This document shows, piece by piece, positions 58,228 to 64,000 of a stretch of 64,000 nt of DNA. This DNA is from Megaustenia siamemsis (taxonomy: Eukaryota; Mollusca; Gastropoda; Stylommatophora; Ariophantidae): contig JAVIAB010000051.1 of the NCBI GenBank assembly GCA_032433765.1, positions 151,019,276-151,083,275 of the forward strand, written 5' to 3'. The notes below the pieces were generated by a model. The model was not told the DNA's origin and did not search any database. It was given only the letters and a program-made list of their open reading frames with translations. A program made the translations under genes and the position numbers. Each line of letters begins with the position of its first letter. Within the stretch, counting starts at the first letter, position 1.

Positions 58228-58945
58228 GAATGGATGAATGAATAGATGAATGAATGAATAGATGGATGAATGAATGGATGAATGAAGAGATGAATGAATG
58301 AATGAATGAATGAATGAATGAATGAATGAATGAATGAATGAATGAATGAATGAATGAATGAATAGATGGATGAATTAATGGATGAATGAATAGATCAATG
58401 AATGAATAGATGGATGAATGAATGGATGAATGAATGGCTGAATGAATGAATGAATGAATGGATGGATGGATGGATGGATGGATGGATGGATGGGTAAATG
58501 AATGGATGAATGAATGGATGAGCGGATGGATGAATGATGGATGACTGAATGGATGAATGAATGGATGAATGAATGAATGGATGAAAGAATGGATGGATGA
58601 ATGAATGGATGGATGGATGAACGAATGAATGAATGAATGAATGAATGGATGGATGGATGGATGGATGGATGGATGGATGAATGGATGGATGAATGAATGA
58701 ATGAATGGATGAATGGATGGATTAATGAATGAATGAATTGATGAATGAATGAATGGATGGATGAATGAATAATAAATGAATGAATGAATGAATGAATGAA
58801 TGAATGAATGAATGAATGAATGAATGAATGGATGGATGGATGGATGGATGGATGGATGGATGGATGGATGGATGGATAAATGAATGAATGGATGGATGGG
58901 ATGGATGGATGGATAAATGAATGAATGGATGAATGAATGAATGAA
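58228..58945. repeat. (ATGA)n/(ATGG)n tetranucleotide tract
   Basis: About 180 steps of ATGA and ATGG in changing blocks, 0.7 kb. It starts directly at the stop codon of LINE-h. On the minus strand it reads as Phe-Ile-His-Ser repeats without stops, which is not a gene. Confidence 0.97.
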
Positions 58946-58991
58946 CCTAATATAGATGACTATTTTACATCGGGACGTTCTCATTGTTACC

Positions 58992-59200
58992 TTTGCTTGT
59001 TTATTTGTTTGTTTATTTGTTTGTTTATTTGTTTGTATATTTGTTTGTTTATTTGTTTGTTTATTTGTTTGTTTATTTGTTTGTATATTTGTTTGTTTAT
59101 TTGTTTGTATATTTGTTTGTATATTTGTTTGTTTATTTGTTTGTTTATTTGTTTGTTTATTTGTTTGTTTATTTGTTTGTATATTTGTTTGTTTATTGTT
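58992..59200. repeat. (TTTGTTTA)n-type tract
   Basis: Steps of TTTGTTTATTTG and TTTGTATATTTG. It is open on both strands in several frames; not a gene. Confidence 0.96.
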
Positions 59201-60012
59201 AGGATCATCATCACTACACACCGAACGAACCCATAGGTGCTGCGATATCTCCCTCGAGAAAAATCCTAGCCCACGTGCCACGAGCTCCGTAGCACAGCCT
59301 GAGATCCACAGTGTGGGTAGTTGATGCCCACTATTGAGGAAGCTTAATTATAGTTAACACCGTGTTCTTCACTATCTACAATCTTGTCACGTGGTAACCC
59401 ATCGACGTTTATAGAAGTAAGCTTAGGGTTGAAAGGGAAATCCCGAAACTCCATCCCCCACCCCCCCCCCCCCCCCAATTCTGGCATGACGTTTTCAACT
59501 TTGTGAGCAAGGGTGATTGTGCTTAAATGATGTCAGCCGTCTACAACTCCTGTAGATGAAAACATCACTCTAGTGAGAGTGTTTTGGAGTTCTTTCCCCT
59601 GGCTCTCATACTTAATTCTATAGATGGCGATAGTTGCATCCTTCCTTCCCCAACTGGTTTCCCTTCCATTGAACTGTGAGTAAAATACATACTCTCTAAA
59701 ACTAACAATTTAAAATGTGACATTGCTCATATACAATCTTCCCCTCCCCAACAACCAATGTGAACAAAAGAAAAATAAACACAATATTTATCATTATAAT
59801 GACAGATATATCAGTTGCGCTTTGTGTCACGATCTAATAAGCAAGAGTTTGTTTCAAAACGGACCCGAGTCAATAAGCGCAGCTGTGAAAGTGGGTAATT
59901 TGTGTGCGGTTATGTAGGATACTAACAGCATGGAAGCCATCTTCACAACCAAACATTACAATTCAGTAAGATAAACAAACACACGATTCATGAAAAAGTA
60001 AATATATACAGC
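59201..60012. other. Unassigned, with poly(C)
   Basis: A C run at 59456-59476. Nothing else recognised. Confidence 0.45.
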
Positions 60013-60240
60013 CCCGTTACGCCAAGTGGCGTATAGGGAATATGGTGTTAGTGACGATAATTGCTTATAGACCTTCGGCACATGATTTTTGAGGTAATGT
60101 GCTTGGTATTACGCCCGTTTACTTTCTCAGAAAAAAAGCCGGTGCCCATTTAAGGCTGGGTGTATTGAAAGCCGTCGATCAGGATCGAACCTCTTGTCCT
60201 TTGTAGTCCAGTTCACTAACCACTGAGCTATCGTAGCCCC
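60013..60240 (-). mobile_element. SINE-A copy
   Basis: Minus-strand head GGGCTACGATAGCTCAGTGG, a B-box-like GGTTCGATCCTG, CACCCAGCCTTAAATGGGCACC, TTTTTTCTGAGAAAG and CGCCACTTGGCGTAACGG. It is flanked on the head side by a C run (60236-60253). Confidence 0.92.
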
Positions 60241-60253
60241 CCCCCCCCCCCCC

Positions 60254-61660
60254 TTTTTTTCCCATTCCTGCACATGTTGTATATTTTTAATATAGGGCTA
60301 TGATTTAAAGAGGAATAAAAGGAAGTGTTAATTTAGCTTGATAGGATTATACAAAGTTACAGATCTCACGAGTAGGGGACGTTAGTCAATGCATACATAG
60401 ACACAGCTGAAAAAAAACGGGAACAAAACTCCAGGGATGGAAAAGGTCAGTGACTCATAGCTGACTAGTTAGGTCAGGTTCAGTGACGATCGATATTCTA
60501 CTCTATTTCTCTTGGTGAACGTGGTAACTAACACGCCAGACCGAGTGAGGTCAAGAGGGAAGGCAAAATCAGTTACCTAAAATTGCATCGTTGAAAATGG
60601 CTATATCGGGCCGAGAGGCGATTAAATCGAAGTTTTCTGCAAATCCGCAACGCAAGGTTAGAACGCTAATTTAACGTCATTTTGTGGCTGACTTTGAGGA
60701 TGGGGTCATCGAAGAAATACAGAAAATTAGTTTAGTTTAGTTTAGTTTAGTTTAGTTTAGTTTAGTTTACTTTAGTTTAGCCAGTTTAATTTCATTCACA
60801 TCTGTTTGTTTGCACCTCAAAGTGGCATTTTAGTTATCATCTTGCAAATTGTGCACATTTGTGGATGACGAAGTCGTTAATACAGTCCATTCATTGTTTA
60901 GATTGATATTTTATGGGAGTGGTTTCAATCTGTGTTACTACACAGCAGAACGGTAAATATTTATCTATGAATGATATTTTAATAGCTAATGCTCGTAGTG
61001 AAAATATCAAATATTGGTAAGTCTGAGAGTTTCGGTGAATGTAATAGTTAACATTTAACCACAAGAGTTGTTAGATTTTAAAATTCAGTTTCTTCTAATC
61101 ATCTTGAATGTAATATAGAAGAAGCATGTGTATTTTATTTTCCTGGAAAGACGACAATGAGCAAATCAACTAAAGTAGCAGCGACAAACAACTATTATTT
61201 AGTTATTAATTCTTCTGTGAATACTTTTGACGTCATTAAGTTTGAAGACAATATTGTTGACTCAAGGCTAATGACATCAAAACCCGGTATTGCGCGGTTG
61301 TAAGCCACAAGAACATTCTCTGTTCATAATATATTAGGCATGATTTAGTCCGATTTGCATCATTATTCTGTTTCATTTAGAGACAGCAAGCCTTATCTCA
61401 GATCAACATAGATAAAGATTCATTCCAAAACTGTAGATCTACTGTTATCTATTGTATACATTAACATGTACAGTTTTATAATATAGGCAGCTAAACGTCT
61501 CGCTCCCTCCTCTCTTGCCCAGTTACAGGTCGCCACCGGAATGATTCTACAACAAGAAATCCCCTGTATATTGCTGCCGACGAAACTAAGACCACTCCAT
61601 AGTTTGTTGACTTTTGCATAAATCTTCATTTGTCTGTTGTTTTTTTTCCGATTTATTACT
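60254..61660. other. Unassigned, with (TTTAG)n
   Basis: 60724-60781 is a TTTAG pentamer repeat with one TTTAC step. The rest is AT-rich without a recognised feature. Confidence 0.5.
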
Positions 61661-61662
61661 TT

Positions 61663-61690
61663 TATAACTCCCTGCAATGTCTGCTCATAT
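61663..61690. repeat. Orphan 25-bp unit left of LINE-b
   Basis: TATAACTCCCTGCAATGTCT plus GCTCATAT matches the unit of the array at 62784-63090. The array is therefore split by the LINE. Confidence 0.8.
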
Positions 61691-62783
61691 TCTTCTTCTA
61701 CCTTTCAGCTCCCTGTGGAGTATAGGTCTTCAACAAACATTTTCCAAGTCATTATGTTTCCTGCCATTCTTTTAAGATCATTCCGTGTCTTCCCCATCAT
61801 CTTCAACTCTGCTTCCATCTGTCTTCTCCAAGAATTCCTTGGTCTTCTTTTTTGTCTTTTCCTCTGGGGATTCCAAAAAAAGGGCCTGTTGTGCAATACT
61901 CTTAGTTGGCTTCTGTAGTGTGTGTCCTATCGAACGCCATCGTCTTCGCTGTATTTTTTTATCCACTGGTATTTGACTGGTACATTTCCATAATTCTATG
62001 TTAGTGATTTTGTCCTGCCATTTCCATCCTTGTATTCTGTGTAAGCATCCATTAATGAAAGTCTGTATCTTCATGATTGTCAATTTTGTTGTTCTCCATG
62101 TTTCACAGCCATATAATAGGACTGACGTAACATTGGAGTTGAAAATTTTTATTTCACATAGTTTCTTTGAACTTCCATTTGTTTCCCAGTGCAACAAAAG
62201 CTCCTCTTGGTTTTTTATATCCTTATTTTGGTATCATTTTATGTTCCTCCCTCTTTATCTATATTACTGCCCAGATATATGTAAGATTGTACGTCTAGTA
62301 GAGGTATTACTCCTAATTTTTTGTTGTTGTTGCCAACGGCATTAAATCTCATAAAGTTGGTCTTATCTCTATTAATTTTCATTCCTAGCTATTGTGATCT
62401 CTCATCAAGTATGCTCATTTTATCCTGCATCTGTTCATGGCTGTGTGATAGGAGAGCTATGTCATCAGCATAAAGTTTAAATCATCAAGTCTAAATCATC
62501 AAGTTGTTTGGTCAGTGACCACTGGATTCCATTTCTGTTGTTTTGAGTTTTTTTCATAATCCAATCTATGGCCAGTAGAAAGAGAAATGGAGACAGAAGG
62601 CATCCTTGCCTTACTCCTGTTCTTATTTCAAATGCTTATGTAAGCTGCCCTTCATACACCACACTACATTTCGTTCCTTCAGACATTGTTTTTATCAGGT
62701 TAATACACTTTATGGGGATTCCGTAATGACTCAGAAACTTCTAAAGCATCCCTCTGTCTAAACTATCAAATTCCTTTTTCATG
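61691..62783 (-). pseudogene. LINE-b insertion inside a 25-bp array
   Basis: Collinear on the minus strand with 45060-46130. It carries an EFDSLDR-like motif A start, a GKRQKRRPRNSWRRQ-like C-terminus and the CAACTTGATGATTTAGAC region. The motif C area is scrambled by a short duplication (AAATCATCAAG twice near 62480-62500). The 5' end is truncated at motif A. Many frameshifts are present. Confidence 0.9.
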
Positions 62784-63090
62784 TGCTCATATAACTCCTT
62801 GCAATATATGCTCATATAATTCCCTGCAATATGTGCTCATATAACTCCTTGCAATATATGCTCATATAACTCCCTGCAGTTTGTGCTCATATAACTGCCT
62901 ACAATATGTGCTCACTTAACTCCCTGCAATATGTGCTCATATAGCTCCCTGCAATATGTGCTGATATAACTCCCTGAAATATGTGCTCATTTAACTCCTT
63001 GCAATATATGCTCATATAACTCCTTGCAATATATGCTCGTATAACTCCCTGTATTTGTGCTCATATAAAACTCCCTACAATATGTGTTCT
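62784..63090. repeat. 25-bp tandem array
   Basis: About 12 units of ATAACTCCCTGCAATATGTG plus CTCAT, with TCCTTGC and ATATATG variants. Confidence 0.93.
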
Positions 63091-63254
63091 GCAACGAGAC
63101 CCGGCTTGAAACGTCAATTACTCATCGACGGTAAAATTATGACTTCCTTCGAAGAATAGTTATCTGCCTGTACAGCGAAGGACCCCTGTGCACACGGCTG
63201 CCAGAGTAAAACAGTTCACACGTAAAATTCAGTTTCTAGTCTCTAGGGACTTCA
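63091..63254 (+). mobile_element. SINE-C 3' part
   Basis: From GAGACCCGGCTTGAAACGTC to GTCTCTAGGGACTTC. It contains the uninterrupted site AATTACTCAT that is occupied by LINE-f at 38337. The last bases are replaced by the LINE-a tail. Confidence 0.83.
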
Positions 63255-64000
63255 TCATCATCAAGTACCATGTCTGCCGCCGTAGGTGATCATGTCTCTC
63301 CACAATTTTCCATCACGACAATTATTTATCATTTCTATTGTTGACCTTCTGCCGAGTCATTCTCTTAAGCTGTCTGGTATCTTTTCTCTTTGCTTTCCTC
63401 TATCTCTTCGTCCCTCAATTTTTCCAGTTGTTACAATATATTCCAGCTGTTCTCTTCTCATTACGTGGCCAAAAAATGATGATTGTTTCTTCCTAATTTT
63501 GGAAATTAGCTCTCTTTTTGCTCTGGCCTCTTTCAAAACGTTTGCTTTACTCTTCTTATCTGTCCATAGTATTCTCAACATTCTTCTGTAAAACCACATA
63601 TCTAGAACCTCCATTGATTTTCTCGTCTGTTGTCCTATTGTCCATGATTCGCATCCAAATGTTAAGACTGGCTCTACATAACATTTAAGGACTCTTTTTC
63701 TTGTTTCAATTTTCAAAAGTGGATTGCACAGTATCTTCTTCAATTTTTGGAAAGCTGATTTTTGCCTGGGCCATTCTGCATCTCACCTACGTTGCACATC
63801 TACCATCTGAGATTAACATTGTTCCCAGATGTTTATATTCGTTTCACTGTTTTAATATTGTTCCACTTGTCTTTATTGTGCATTGCGATGATGTTTTTTT
63901 TTTCCTTTGTTGCTATTGTTACTTCTGTCTTTTTGCTATTAAGGCTGAGTCCTTTATTTTTGCTTTCCTTCACTATAATGTCTAACAGTTTTTGTAACTC
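63255..64000 (-). pseudogene. LINE-a 3' end, runs off the window
   Basis: A long minus-strand frame (63357-63743) encodes KRVLKCYVEPVLTFGCESW, MWFYRRMLRILWT, ANVLKEARAKRELI, SSFFGHVMRREQLEYIV and KQREKIPDSLRE, then a stop where other copies have Trp. The tail is (ATC)n on the plus strand at 63250. From 63750 to 64000 it continues into the motif D region with frameshifts. Most of the element lies beyond the right edge. Confidence 0.9.

Noticed and set aside
58169..59281. 370-codon Phe-Ile-His-Ser-rich frame
   Set aside because: It is the reverse reading of an ATGA/ATGG tract plus a TTTG tract.
60724..60781. Telomere-like repeat
   Set aside because: The unit is TTTAG, not a TTAGGG or TTAGG telomere repeat, and the tract is short and internal.

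Overview
This window is eukaryotic DNA, probably from an invertebrate and most likely a mollusc. It has no prokaryotic gene organisation. It holds intron-split coding sequence, several families of LINE (non-LTR) retrotransposon, tRNA-derived SINEs with Pol III A and B boxes, and about 22 kb of tandem repeats. The mollusc assignment is an inference from this mix; no single diagnostic gene proves it. The most gene-like content is a set of seven short open segments on the minus strand at 54107-54385, 47504-47638, 40697-40850, 34257-34391, 26572-26749, 11740-11836 and 7690-7852. They have plausible splice sites and phases that join without a break. They would encode about 379 residues: a signal peptide, a small cysteine/histidine-rich N-terminal segment, a long coiled coil, N-glycosylation sequons in five of the seven exons, and a short cysteine-containing C-terminus. 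I read this as a secreted, probably oligomeric coiled-coil glycoprotein. Exons 1, 2, 4 and 5 are well supported, exon 3 less so, and exons 6 and 7 are tentative. Region by region: 1-3.4 kb holds a 65-bp satellite with higher-order structure that runs into a 37-bp array. 3.8-7.6 kb holds a dispersed element, LINE and SINE pieces and a 32-bp array. 7.7-12.7 kb holds exons 7 and 6 around 24-bp and 29-bp arrays, plus LINE ends. 13.4-18.6 kb is a 14-bp minisatellite and 18.9-21.9 kb a 39-bp minisatellite. 22-26.3 kb holds decayed LINEs and 27-bp and 15-bp arrays. 26.3-26.8 kb holds exon 5, whose splice donor is repeated in a 32-bp array. 27-35.2 kb holds SINEs, arrays of 24, 26, 23, 70 and 44 bp, and exon 4. 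35.5-40.2 kb holds a TCTA/TCTG microsatellite on a LINE tail, a young LINE nested in a SINE, and a dispersed element. 40.7-46.1 kb holds exon 3, a very uniform 29-bp array and two LINEs. 46.8-50 kb holds a foldback element, exon 2 and a chimeric LINE. 51.7-54.4 kb holds 45-bp and 36-bp arrays, an RNase H relic and exon 1. 54.6-64 kb holds an E-box-like cluster upstream of exon 1, SINEs, LINE ends, tetranucleotide tracts and a 25-bp array split by a LINE. The mobile elements look mechanistically linked: SINEs usually borrow LINE enzymes, several LINE tails run into microsatellites, and at least one minisatellite seems to have been built from a SINE promoter. Almost all other long open frames, up to 724 codons, lie inside tandem arrays and are artefacts of repeat units that lack stop codons.
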